From positions 51,636 through 115,635 of the forward strand of contig NZ_JAFCLS010000029.1 in the NCBI RefSeq assembly GCF_018131075.1: a stretch of 64,000 nt of DNA. The letters are read 5' to 3'. Numbering within the stretch: position 1 is the stretch's first letter; each line of letters starts with the position of its first letter. Under the pieces are notes generated by a model. It made no database searches. It saw nothing but the letters and a program-made list of their open reading frames with translations, and was not told where the DNA came from. Of this stretch, positions 46,462 to 54,964 are shown piece after piece. The position numbers were made by a program, and so were the translations under genes. This DNA comes from Bradyrhizobium sp. JYMT SZCCT0428. Lineage in GTDB: Bacteria; Pseudomonadota; Alphaproteobacteria; Rhizobiales; Xanthobacteraceae.

Positions 46462-47955
46462 TCAAATATCAGGGTATCGGCCACGATCCGTGGCTTCGAT
46501 TTTGGAGACAACATCCTCGCCGACGCCAAAGCCAAGGCCTTTTAGAACCTCAATCGATTGCCGTGCGTGGATATGGAGTGCCCGACACTCCTGCTCCAGC
46601 GCGTTGATGTTGCCTGTGAGATCGATACCGCCTAGTTCAAATGTCGGACCGGCGCAAAGGTCATTGGGACTGCCGCCAGCCTTACAGGGGCGAACGACAA
46701 TCTCACGAACCAGGTTCGTGATTGCGGATTTCATCTCGTAAAACGCCCAGAATACAAGTTCCTGACGTCGCCGGTTTTCGGCCTCATCCGTGCGCTTGAG
46801 ATGGAAAGCGGCCGTCAAGGCGACCAACATGATCTGGTACCGGTCGTTCAATAGCGCGCACAATGCGAGTGCCACGGGATCGGAGATGTCGGTGAGTTCT
46901 GCCCCAGCGACCGTGCTGGGGTTTTCCGGAACGGCAAAGAAGTCATCAGGTTCAAGTTCGTCATGTGACTTCAGAGCGTTGAAGAAGATTCCGAAGTGCG
47001 AACTCGCGCCGCCAGCCGCCAACCCTTCTCCCTGAACTGCGATATCGTAAATCAGCTTTAGGGCCGCCGACCGCGAGTCGATCGTCGCAAACGCGCCGCC
47101 GGCGGATTGATCTTGCCACCAGATTTGCTTGTCGTTGCCGTTCGCGCGCACCCCCTTTTCGTCTGTCGAAGCTTGTGTCGATGCAAATGTCGCTTCGCCC
47201 TGAAAACTGCCGATGTGCCACTGCGGCAGCGGACCGATATCGGCCATATTGCTCACATCTGTCCAGGGCCCTTCCGGCGCTGCGTCTGTTTGAAACAGCC
47301 AGTAGATTCGTCCATAGAGCACGCCGACCCTGTTGAAGGTCGATTGAGGATCAATCCTGCCTCGGATTTCGTCGATGATTTTTTGATCGCCAACGCCAAG
47401 AGTTTCCAGAACGGGCATCTCCGCCAGTACGAACCGCTCGACCGTCTCCTTCTGACGGAAACTTCGTAACCCGAACGGGAATGGATCGATGTCAGGATCA
47501 GGCGAGATGTCCTGGCGTTCGAAATATGGACCGGCTCCAAGGAAAAGCAGCAAGTTCTGCACGGCCAGCAAGTGCGACATCTCTTGCACTGCAATCCGGA
47601 TCAACGTCTTTCTCGGATTGGATTGCAGCGAAAACGCTGCATAAAGATACTCAATCAGCAGGGCGTGTTCGATTTCGGCTGCTGCATGCAATAGTTGTCG
47701 AGCCTCATCTTCTGCAGATGCCGCGGCTACGACAGGCGCGTTCTGCAGTGCTGCATTTCTGAGCGGCGATACTCGCTTCTCCCGTACAGATTTCAGCTCA
47801 AATCCAAACGTCTTGGGTACCGTGTCGAAGAGAAAACCCCGAATGCGGCTTCCAAACGTCCGTTCAGGCTCGACCACCCGAACCCATTCAATCGAACGCA
47901 GTGACGAGCGTCTGCGCATTGCAATTATTCCGACCGGGCAACTACTGCTTGGCAA
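46462..47955 (-). CDS. Ferritin-like (VioB/iminophenyl-pyruvate dimer synthase-type) protein
   Basis: A 497-residue protein with an N-terminal ferritin-like helical domain: EIEHALLIEYLYAAFSLQ (residues 94-111) and AVQEMSHLLAVQNLLLFLGA (122-141) carry the E-xx-H-type carboxylate and histidine ligands. This fold occurs in proteins such as VioB and RebD that dimerise imino-acid products. The rest is less recognisable. It is the first gene of the cluster, 26 bp upstream of the LodA-like gene. An alternative start is the ATG at 47919. Confidence 0.8.
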   Translation of the reverse strand: MPSSSCPVGIIAMRRRSSLRSIEWVRVVEPERTFGSRIRGFLFDTVPKTFGFELKSVREKRVSPLRNAALQNAPVVAAASAEDEARQLLHAAAEIEHALLIEYLYAAFSLQSNPRKTLIRIAVQEMSHLLAVQNLLLFLGAGPYFERQDISPDPDIDPFPFGLRSFRQKETVERFVLAEMPVLETLGVGDQKIIDEIRGRIDPQSTFNRVGVLYGRIYWLFQTDAAPEGPWTDVSNMADIGPLPQWHIGSFQGEATFASTQASTDEKGVRANGNDKQIWWQDQSAGGAFATIDSRSAALKLIYDIAVQGEGLAAGGASSHFGIFFNALKSHDELEPDDFFAVPENPSTVAGAELTDISDPVALALCALLNDRYQIMLVALTAAFHLKRTDEAENRRRQELVFWAFYEMKSAITNLVREIVVRPCKAGGSPNDLCAGPTFELGGIDLTGNINALEQECRALHIHARQSIEVLKGLGFGVGEDVVSKIEATDRGRYPDI

Positions 47956-48097
47956 CGAAGGTGCCGACCGCGCCGACTTTTGGAATGAGACACGTAAAAA
48001 GGTATCGCTTAATTTTTTAACACGTCAAGATTGAATTCAATTCTGCGGCATTTTGACCACGCCACCTGCCTGGACTGAACTCCGTGGAAGGTTTGAC

Positions 48098-48247
48098 AAC
48101 GTTGAGATGCCCCAAAAGCAAGACCGAGGTGTCCGCATTGAGGCTTTGCCAATGCCCGCGCGCTCCCTTAAACGAAGGGCGCGTTTCCGGGGCGGATTAT
48201 CCCATTTCCACTTCGCCGGCAAACGCGCTAAGTACCTGATCTTCTGA
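48098..48247. repeat. Right copy of the 150-bp direct repeat
   Basis: The copy runs up to 5 bp before the tRNA-Leu gene. It faces the left copy at 43641-43789, about 4.46 kb away and in the same orientation. The high identity is confined to the last 70 bp. Confidence 0.85.
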
Positions 48248-48252
48248 CTGAA

Positions 48253-48339
48253 GCGGACGTGGCGGAATTGGTAGACGCAAGGGACTTAAAATCCCTCGAT
48301 GGCAACGTCGTGTGGGTTCGAGTCCCACCGCCCGCACCA
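48253..48339 (+). tRNA. tRNA-Leu (anticodon UAA)
   Basis: The sequence folds as a class II tRNA with D arm, anticodon loop cttaaaa (anticodon TAA at 48287-48289), long variable arm (gatggcaacgtc), T arm gttcgagtccc and an encoded CCA. The acceptor stem has one A-C mismatch: the 5' strand is gcggacg, where I would expect gcgggcg. The CCA end is at 48337-48339. Confidence 0.93.
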
Positions 48340-48458
48340 ATAAAATCAATGACTTGCGAGCCAATTTTGTTTTACGTTTCAAATTTCAATTTCCCACAGT
48401 CAACATGCCGTCAACAGCGCGTACACTGCCGAATTGAGCGCGAAATTCACGCCGCACC

Positions 48459-48696
48459 GTGCCCTACTTCGTCAAAATCACCTTCGGCGAGATGCGTGAA
48501 TCCGGCGTCCGTGACGTGCTGATCTACTGCAGGGATTACAACTGTTCACACCACTTCGAGAGCAACGCCGATGGCTGGACCGAGGAGGTCCGCCTGTCCG
48601 ACATCGAGCAGCAGTTCACCTGCACCAGGTGCGGCCGACGCCCACGTCCGGCCGAAGTTTTTGGGTCGACCGAGGCCCCGCCGCGATACGCTGTAG
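48459..48696 (+). pseudogene. Small zinc-ribbon-like protein, likely frameshifted
   Basis: The N-terminal frame reads FGEMRESGVRDVLIYCRDYN, CSHHFESNADGWTEEVRLSD and FTCTRCGRRP. This matches a short family (two CxxC/CxxxC pairs) that I recall in many Bradyrhizobium genomes, ending around a VRP segment. After RCGRR the usual tail appears only in another frame (AHVRPKFLGRPRPRRDTL, stop at 48696), so an indel near 48640 is likely. A second remnant is at 52030. Confidence 0.45.
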
Positions 48697-48732
48697 GTTT
48701 GACGACCGGCCGCGACCCCTGCTCAATCCACG

Positions 48733-49129
48733 TCATTCGTGCAGCAGCACTTCTTCTTTTTGGAAGGTGCGGTCGGTGCGGTAATAGCTGTGGTAAACAT
48801 CGTCATCGTTGCCAGCGAAGAAGCCGTAGAGTCCGAACTCCTCGGTGTCTTTGAAAAAGAAACCGACGCGGCTTTCTGCGAAGTGGTCGACACCAAAAGC
48901 TGACGGGTGGGCGGTCTCAAACAGCAGCTCGCCGTCCTTTGCTCGCGAAAAATCCTGTTCGCGCTCTCGGAATTGATACTCCCGTATCCCTGCCTTGATG
49001 TTCCGATAAAGGCGGGTATCCCCGCTCCAGCCGCTCGTTGGCGGCTTTCGCCTTCTCAGTGTTCTTCGATTGACGCCGCAGCAAGAAGCCACCCGCGAGC
49101 AGCAACACGACAACAACTGTCCAATCCAT
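48733..49129 (-). pseudogene. Membrane-anchored hypothetical protein, frameshifted
   Basis: The start, MDWTVVVVLLLAGGFLLRRQ, is a transmembrane anchor followed by a charged helix to ANERLERG. The rest continues in another frame as DTRLYRNIKAGIREYQFRER and GELLFETAHPSAFGVDHFAE, ending KEEVLLHE at 48733. The shift falls in the G run at about 49019, so a one- or two-base length change rejoins it. Function unknown. Confidence 0.55.
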
Positions 49130-49204
49130 ATTGCGCCCCCCCGTCGTGACCTTTACAGCGACAAGCAGCTACCACCGCGCGGTGATGGAACTGCGCCACG
49201 ATCT

Positions 49205-49570
49205 TTAAGGCGGCTTCTCATACCATTCCGGCGTGCCCTCAGCCGAGAACCGTTCGTCTAACATCGGCAGTGCCCATCTCGGAAGGTTCACGGATTCATG
49301 TCGCTCCCAAACGAACATGCCCGCCAATGGATAGCGGCTGTCGCAGGACCAGCCGACCTCGGATTCCTCTCTGAAAATACCGTCGCCTTTTCGCTTCCAG
49401 AATTTGACAAGTGAGCGTTTGTGCCCGCTGACGAGGGCAGCCTGATGGGCGCTCGCGATTGCTTCGCGAATTCTGTAGTCGCGGTCGCTGATCCAGATTT
49501 CCAGAAAGGGTAGCCGTTTGGTTGCGGCCGGTTGGGTCATACGTGTGGTAAAATCAAACACCGAACTCAC
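49205..49570 (-). CDS. Hypothetical protein
   Basis: A 121-residue soluble protein with FLEIWISDRDYRIREAIASA, LVKFWKRKGDG and RYPLAGMFVWERHESVNLPR. It has many aromatic residues and no membrane segment. No family is recognised. Its neighbours are small orphan genes on the same strand. Confidence 0.5.
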   Translation of the reverse strand: MSSVFDFTTRMTQPAATKRLPFLEIWISDRDYRIREAIASAHQAALVSGHKRSLVKFWKRKGDGIFREESEVGWSCDSRYPLAGMFVWERHESVNLPRWALPMLDERFSAEGTPEWYEKPP

Positions 49571-49601
49571 CCTCGCTCGCGTCGAAGTTTAGCTCTGCTC
49601 T

Positions 49602-49814
49602 CTATTTTGGATGCACCACCAACCCGGATATCTCGTAGCCGCGATCGTCACCAATGTCGTGCGTGGTGCTTTTGCCGAAGCCGGTCCGCTTGGTAACGCT
49701 CGTGATGTAAACGTCGAAGCGGTCCCTTTGTGCAAACAACTCTTGCGACTTTTCATCCCAACACGGTGGTTGTTCTTTCACGCTGTCGCCAGCTTTGCCT
49801 TTTCGTCGAAACAT
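49602..49814 (-). CDS. Hypothetical small protein
   Basis: A 70-residue protein with SQELFAQRDRFDVYITSVTK and GDDRGYEISGLVVHPK. It is hydrophilic. I do not recognise it; it may be a remnant. Confidence 0.35.
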   Translation of the reverse strand: MFRRKGKAGDSVKEQPPCWDEKSQELFAQRDRFDVYITSVTKRTGFGKSTTHDIGDDRGYEISGLVVHPK

Positions 49815-49900
49815 CGCCCCCTCCAGCTTAAGGCGCTGATCCTACACCTGCGTCGGCAAAGCGCCAGCAGACACGGCGAGTAAGGCTCGGTGCGGGGCTG

Positions 49901-50500
49901 TCAACCAAACGACTCCATTACCCGGCTGAACGCCGGATGCTGCCGGTTCTTCACCTTGATCCAGCGAGCGAAGCGACCGCCTCGATAGCTGCTCTCTCGG
50001 TGCTTTAAAACCAGCCCCTCCAACCCCATCAAGCAGGCATGCCGGAATAGCTCCGGACCAATCTCGCCCTGCTCGAACGGCGCAAGGTGGATGCCGTCAA
50101 CGCGGCGAGCCAGTATCCTGGCTAAGTTGGTCTTACGCATGGATAGCGGCAGTCGGCGCAGATCCTCGCCATCGCTCACCAGCATGTCGAAGGCGTAAAA
50201 CTCGACCTCGGAGTCGTGCCGGCGGCTGTGAAGGCCATTGAAGTCGGAGATCCCGTCGACACCGAGCGGCACCGCCTCGCCGTCGATCACAAACGAGCTG
50301 TTCCGATTGCGCGGCGCGGCCTCGACGATGCGCGGGTAGCGCGCACTCCAGTCATGACCGTTTCGGGTGAACAGCCGCACGCGCGGGGACCGCTCAACCG
50401 ATATCCGTCACGCTTGATTTCATGGATCCACTCGGGTCGGCCGGGAACCTGGGTGCCACGGGTCGGGCAGCGCCGACACCGATCGCAACCCCGTCCTCCC
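49901..50500 (-). pseudogene. ATP-dependent DNA ligase (LigD-type) remnant 1
   Basis: The ORF 49901-50380 reads VRLFTRNGHDWSARYPRIVE, then FVIDGEAVPLGVDGISDFNG, FYAFDMLVSDGEDLRRLPLS and GLEGLVLKHRESSYRGGR, all ATP-ligase core motifs. The catalytic lysine motif appears just upstream in another frame (EWIHEIKRDGYRL), so a frameshift near 50385-50400 splits it. It ends with the short C-terminus of core-only ligases, without an OB domain. Confidence 0.75.
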
Positions 50501-51044
50501 TGCCGCTTTTCAGTACGCAGGACGTACTACGTAAGATTGACTCTAAGTTGACTCGCAACCTGTTTGGTGGTTTGATCCGCAGCCAAAGGCCCTCTCAGCG
50601 CCTCACAAATACATTCGCGGAAACTGTGCGCCTCAGCCCCCAAAGCCCCGCGCACGGCCAGGCGGTCCGTATCCTCATCTTCTGACAGGGCTGGCGGTCC
50701 GGGCCACCGCTTGTGTCTCTGAGGGAGGGCAATGATCAGCGCCAATTTCGATCCGAAAAGGTTTGCCGCCTCGGTTCACACACTGCGGACCCAGCTCGGG
50801 CCGACGCAGCGCTTCTGCACCGATTCGCCAAGCTGGTGTTCCGGTATTTCGGGCCGCAGAGGCTTCGCGTTGATCAGGTCGTTGAGCCAGAGATTCTACG
50901 CGCAGATGTTTGTGCTCGGCGGGGCTGCTCACGGAGCGGGTTACCGATGCCACCTCCTTGTCAATCTCGATAGGCAGGCAGGCGCGCGTTGGGCAGGCGG
51001 CGGCGATCACTTCGTGACCAGTCTTCAATAAAAGGAACGCTTCG
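50501..51044. other. Intergenic region, no gene recognised
   Basis: Frames here are open on both strands for 80-130 codons, but none has a good start, codon pattern or known motif. It may hold the upstream remains of the ligase locus. Confidence 0.4.
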
Positions 51045-51227
51045 ATGACGACACCCCGCTCTGACTTCACCCCTGCCGACATACGTCGCCTTCACGCCAT
51101 GAAAAACATGCTCACCGAACGCGGTCTGGCGTGCGCGACGCTCGCGGCTTGTGGTTCGATCCGCGGGCGTCAACGATTGCCGCATCCGGAGCCAGAGTTC
51201 GAGCCGGAAGGGAATTCACATGACTGA
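51045..51227 (+). CDS. Small hypothetical protein
   Basis: A 60-residue frame with FTPADIRRLHAMKNMLTERG, preceded by aaaaggaac, a good Shine-Dalgarno. It overlaps the next small gene by 8 bp. The C-terminus is acidic and low-complexity. No known family. Confidence 0.4.
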   Translation: MTTPRSDFTPADIRRLHAMKNMLTERGLACATLAACGSIRGRQRLPHPEPEFEPEGNSHD

Positions 51228-51405
51228 CGACAAACCCAGCGACCTCGAGCTCCGCAACCAGGTGCAGCCGAACTTTGCCGAACTCGAGCGACTTGGACTG
51301 ATCCGCCGGACCGGCGAGCTCCGCAACGGCAAGCCGGTATTCACACTGACCGAGCTCGGCCGCGTCCATCTGGATCATCCGCCGCCAGGCGCCAAATTGC
51401 AGTGA
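51220..51405 (+). CDS. Small hypothetical protein with winged-helix-like end
   Basis: A 61-residue protein, MTDDKPSDLELRNQVQPNFA at the start, continuing LERLGLIRRTGELRNGKPVF and TLTELGRVHLDH. The LGLIRR-TLTELGR pattern resembles the recognition helix and wing of small regulators, which is only a suggestion. The start at 51220 follows gaagggaattcac. Confidence 0.5.
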   Translation: MTDDKPSDLELRNQVQPNFAELERLGLIRRTGELRNGKPVFTLTELGRVHLDHPPPGAKLQ

Positions 51406-51456
51406 GGGCAAATCCTCGAGCGGACGGCTCTCGAGGTCTCGAGTTCGAGGAGGACC

Positions 51457-51774
51457 GTGGCGCGAGTTTGCAAAAGGCAAATGCCGATGCTGAACCGAAT
51501 GACCGCCGAGCTCATCATCGACAACCCGAATGACCTGAACGAGGTGACGGCTCTGCTGATCGAGGAAGGTTTCGACGTCGAGTTTCTCGACGACTGGATC
51601 GACGACAAAGGCAAAGTGATCTGGCTGCTGGCTGATGTCGTTACCGAGCTCAGCCAAAGCGAGTTCTTCGATTGGGTAGGCGGCATCGTCGCGCCATTCG
51701 GCGATGTCGTCGAAGCCGGCCTATGTTCACCGGAGCAACACCGCACTTGGCGAAAAAAGGACCTGGGCCGGTGA
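51457..51774 (+). CDS. Small acidic hypothetical protein
   Basis: A 105-residue protein with ELIIDNPNDLNEVTALLIEE, FDVEFLDDWIDDKGKVIWLL and FFDWVGGIVAPFGDVVEAG. It is acidic and cytosolic. A GTG at 51457 behind gaggaggacc is the best start; ATG 51481 is the alternative. Family unknown. Confidence 0.5.
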   Translation: MARVCKRQMPMLNRMTAELIIDNPNDLNEVTALLIEEGFDVEFLDDWIDDKGKVIWLLADVVTELSQSEFFDWVGGIVAPFGDVVEAGLCSPEQHRTWRKKDLGR

Positions 51775-52107
51775 TCGCCCTGTGCAGGTAGCCAAGGGAT
51801 TTGGCCGGAGCCGCCAGGCACCGGTGACCTCACCAAGATCATAGTTCCCCCTGATTTTCGCGTGTCACCTCGCGCCGAGCCGACGGCAAATGGAAGATCC
51901 GAATGCTAACAGCAACTCCGATTCCACCAAAGAAAGACTGAACGTAAAAGCGAAGCGCCCACCTCGCGAGAGATGGGCGCTACGATCAAATGCACACTGA
52001 CGGAACCTTCGATGGTCTGACGCGATCCTCGCTGCAACCACCACGTGAAATCAATGCCGATGGCTGGGCCGACGACGTGCGGCTTAAGTTGAGGTCTACG
52101 TGTGGGG
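51775..52107. other. Intergenic region with a gene remnant
   Basis: No intact gene. The segment 52030-52110 on the plus strand reads, with one indel, like a decayed copy of the zinc-ribbon-type protein at 48459 (ADGWADDVRL). The left part has no recognisable content. Confidence 0.45.
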
Positions 52108-52110
52108 CTA
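52030..52110 (+). pseudogene. Remnant of the 48459-type small protein
   Basis: Frame-adjusted translation gives CNHHV, INADGWADDVRL and STCG, similar in order to CSHHFESNADGWTEEVRL in the 48459 protein. Only this portion remains and no start is visible. Confidence 0.35.
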
Positions 52111-52638
52111 TTCAGCGAGCGCCGGAAGGCTGTCCCTAAATTGGTCTATTGCCGCAGTAACTATGCTGAAGTCATCAAGGGACCGGCGCAAAAGCGTTTC
52201 CGCCGAAATAGCCTCGCTGTTGCCCGGATTGGCGGCAGTCTTAAGCATCCTATCAAGGTCCGAGAGCGGCGGAGCGAGAAAGGCGTAGTAATAACCCGAA
52301 CGCTTCTGATCTGGCGTTCCTACAATAGACCAATGAGCCATTTTATCCCTGAGCTTTTTTTGCTTGAAGAATGCCTTGGCCACTGTGTCCCAAGACTGCA
52401 TATATTTCTTGTCCGAAACTCTGAGTTTTATCAGGGCAGCAACAGCAACCATCTTCGTCTCCAGTGACATGGCGCCGTAGATTGTGTCTGTGATTTTTGA
52501 TTGGGGATGCCTTCCCCCGCAGAGTGTTCTGTAGAGTAGAAATAATTTGAACTCGATTTGTTGCCAGTGCATCAATGCCGTCCCCAGCGCCCTCGTCATC
52601 TCGTTTACCGCCTCGTCCCTAATGGGATGGGATTTCAT
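52108..52638 (-). CDS. HEPN-like hypothetical protein
   Basis: A 176-residue helical protein. Residues near the middle read KKLRDKMAHWSIVG; the RDKMAH matches the R-x4-H signature of HEPN ribonucleases, which are frequent in toxin and defence systems. There is a helical N-terminal block (ALGTALMHWQQIEFKLFLLY). The proposed fold is an inference. It lies next to the DUF2971-like gene. Confidence 0.5.
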   Translation of the reverse strand: MKSHPIRDEAVNEMTRALGTALMHWQQIEFKLFLLYRTLCGGRHPQSKITDTIYGAMSLETKMVAVAALIKLRVSDKKYMQSWDTVAKAFFKQKKLRDKMAHWSIVGTPDQKRSGYYYAFLAPPLSDLDRMLKTAANPGNSEAISAETLLRRSLDDFSIVTAAIDQFRDSLPALAE

Positions 52639-52780
52639 TTCACCCTCGAGCGTTGAACTAGGATTTGTGAGGTGCTCGGTTTATTGGGCAAGGGCTTCGT
52701 CTGCAGCATGTGTGCGGCAGGCGCGGCGCGGAGCTGCGGCCGAAGTTTGCGCGCAAATGGGTGTCGACTGATCTACTTTT

Positions 52781-54159
52781 CTAACTTGGCGCAACTATCA
52801 GCTCCCCGATGTCCCGCAGCGGACCCATCTCGAATTTGAAGGGCTGGAAGGGGGTCTGAATAGACCGTGTCATGACAACTCGAAACTCCCATTGGTAAGC
52901 AAACCGAAAATGCTTTGCGCATTGAATGGCTTCATCTTGATAGGCTGCGAATTCAGCAGGATCGTCTGAAATGGCGAGTGGATCGTAATAAATTACGGGC
53001 GCGAGACGCACGCGTACTGCGTTCGGGACGGCTTCGGAAAATCTCTCTATGAAACTATCTGGGTTGTGGATCGCCAAACATGCATCGGCAGGCCTTCCGT
53101 CACTCTGGAAATCCCAAAATAAGCGGTCATCATAAACGGAAGCGCAACTCCAACAGAAATAGTCGCTGGTAGTAAACTCCACCTTCCGGCCTGCATCATA
53201 CCAGCGCATCGTAAGTTCGTCATCTTGACGAGCCGCGCCTCCGCAACTTTGAAAAAGGACGCCGGTTTGACGAACACCTCGCCCCGTTCGTAAAGGGGGC
53301 GTATGTGTTCCGCCTTGCCGAATTTGAAGAGCATCTTGGGTTTATTGAGATAGCTCTCTCGCGAATACTGCGAAGCATTTTCCCAGTCCGGCCGACGGCA
53401 CCAACTTTCGCCAGACAAACGCCTGATCCTTTCCGGCGGGTTGGTGGATTTCCCACCGCCATCAAGTAGTCCCCGTATTAGAAATTCCTCAGCCAATTCG
53501 GTGTAGAGGAGCAAAAAGTCGATGTTGCGCGTTGGAGCATGCATTCCATTCCGCTTCGGCTGAATTAAAGTGTACTTGCCGTCATCGCGAAGCTTCATCA
53601 CGTTCGCCGCTACGTCGTGCAAGCGTTGATCCAGCTCCTCTCTAGTGAGAGCTTGCATGTAGCGATTTGAGCGGTAATAAAATCCCTGTATCGCAAGTAT
53701 CGCCTGCAAATTGATTGGCCGAGGGAAACGGAGCACGCGCTCGGGCTCTCCTTTCTCACCCTTTTTTCGAGGCACGAACGAACTGACACGTCGAAAGGTC
53801 TCGCGCAACCTCAGTGCTTCTTCTATGGGGATTGCGATGTCGGTCCACTCGACGGTGGCCGTGGCGCATTGGACCAAGACTTCTTTGTCGTCCAACACCA
53901 CCACGCCATGCGCCTTGGTCAATTGAGCTAACTGGGGCATTGACCCGTATGTCATCGAATATTCGTTTGTGTCTAACGAGATCGAATAAGGGAGCCGCGA
54001 AAGCCCTTCACTGAGCTTCAACGCCTCGGCTATGGGCATTTGCAGGTCGGCTCGGTCCACTGCCTCCGTGGCGCACTGGACCACGAGGTCGTTGCCGTCC
54101 AAAATTATGCCGTGGACTCTGGTCAACTGGGCCAATCGGGGCATCAACTCGTTGGTCAT
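52781..54159 (-). pseudogene. DUF2971-like protein with duplicated N-terminal domain, frameshifted
   Basis: The N-terminal half has two related units of about 55 residues: MPRLAQLTRVHGIILDGNDL with LQMPIAEALKLSEGL, and MPQLAQLTKAHGVVVLDDKE with IAIPIEEALRLRETF. The later part resembles DUF2971: MLFKFGKAEHIRPLYERGEV, then in another frame EFTTSDYFCWSCASVYDDRL and YQWEFRVVMTR. The frames join if one base is inserted near 53224 (giving DDELTMRW). Proteins with this C-terminus often appear in variable, defence-rich loci. The ATG at 54159 is the start. Confidence 0.55.
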
Positions 54160-54265
54160 TAAAAAAACTGTCCAGCCCGTCGATGTTGGATTAATGAGCG
54201 AAAGCAGTCGCGGCGCGCGGGAGCCTCTCGGTGATTCGCCGGGACTGAGAGTAACACGAAGCACG

Positions 54266-54601
54266 ATGATGACCTTGACCACGGCCCAATATCTCGCGTT
54301 GCAAGCCGCGGCGCGCGGCGCAGTCTATCGAACGCACACCGGCAGCGTTTACACACTCACCGGACCATGTGGCAGCAACGCTCTATGGGCATTGGCGCGA
54401 GCCGGCCTGATTGCAGACACACCGGGCGCGAAAAAGCAGCCCCGCTACCCGATGGTTGTCACGCCGAAGGGCATGATCGCGTTATCGGCGTTTGTGCCGA
54501 AGAAAAAGAGATTGCGATGTAATCAGGCCATTATGCCGCGACCTGATGGTCCAACGGGCCGCACCGACTATGCAGAAGCGCCCCGTCGGCATCAAAGGTG
54601 A
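54266..54601 (+). CDS. Small hypothetical protein
   Basis: A 111-residue frame whose first 80 residues look real: MTLTTAQYLALQAAARGAVY, THTGSVYTLTGPCGSNALWA and PRYPMVVTPKGMIALSAF. The layout (helix-turn-helix-like first part and a LTGP-TPKG pattern) resembles small Bradyrhizobium proteins. The last 30 residues overlap the next gene on the other strand and may not be genuine. Confidence 0.45.
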   Translation: MMTLTTAQYLALQAAARGAVYRTHTGSVYTLTGPCGSNALWALARAGLIADTPGAKKQPRYPMVVTPKGMIALSAFVPKKKRLRCNQAIMPRPDGPTGRTDYAEAPRRHQR

Positions 54602-54887
54602 GCGTCGCCCGCACAACCCCACCTGGCACGCGGAAGTCGAGAACAACATCGTTGGCCTTCCACTGCAAATCGATGAGTTCGCCGGCCGGCTTTTCAATGA
54701 GCCATTGACGCCAGTACGCAGTGATAGCGTCCGTACCGTGCCATTCTTTTCTGCGACCGCAATCACATTGCAGGGAAGCATCATCAGCATAACAATCAAC
54801 AATGAAAAGGTCGCCCGCGCGATACGCATCAAGCCAATCGACTGCGACGGACAGCAGATCAACGGAAGTTTTCTCACCTATACGCAT
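54531..54887 (-). CDS. NTF2/SnoaL-like small protein A
   Basis: A 118-residue cone-shaped NTF2-fold protein with AVDWLDAYRAGDLFIVDCYA, LQCDCGRRKEWHGTDAITAY and LIEKPAGELIDLQW. It is clearly paralogous to the next gene upstream (54965). Such proteins bind or isomerise small ligands; no catalytic Asp-His pair is certain. Confidence 0.7.
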   Translation of the reverse strand: MRIGEKTSVDLLSVAVDWLDAYRAGDLFIVDCYADDASLQCDCGRRKEWHGTDAITAYWRQWLIEKPAGELIDLQWKANDVVLDFRVPGGVVRATLTFDADGALLHSRCGPLDHQVAA

Positions 54888-54964
54888 TACTAATCCTCAC
54901 AAGTGCCTGATTTGAAAACGAGCCGCCGGGCTAAGTCTGGCAATGAGTCGCAACGTCGAGCAAG

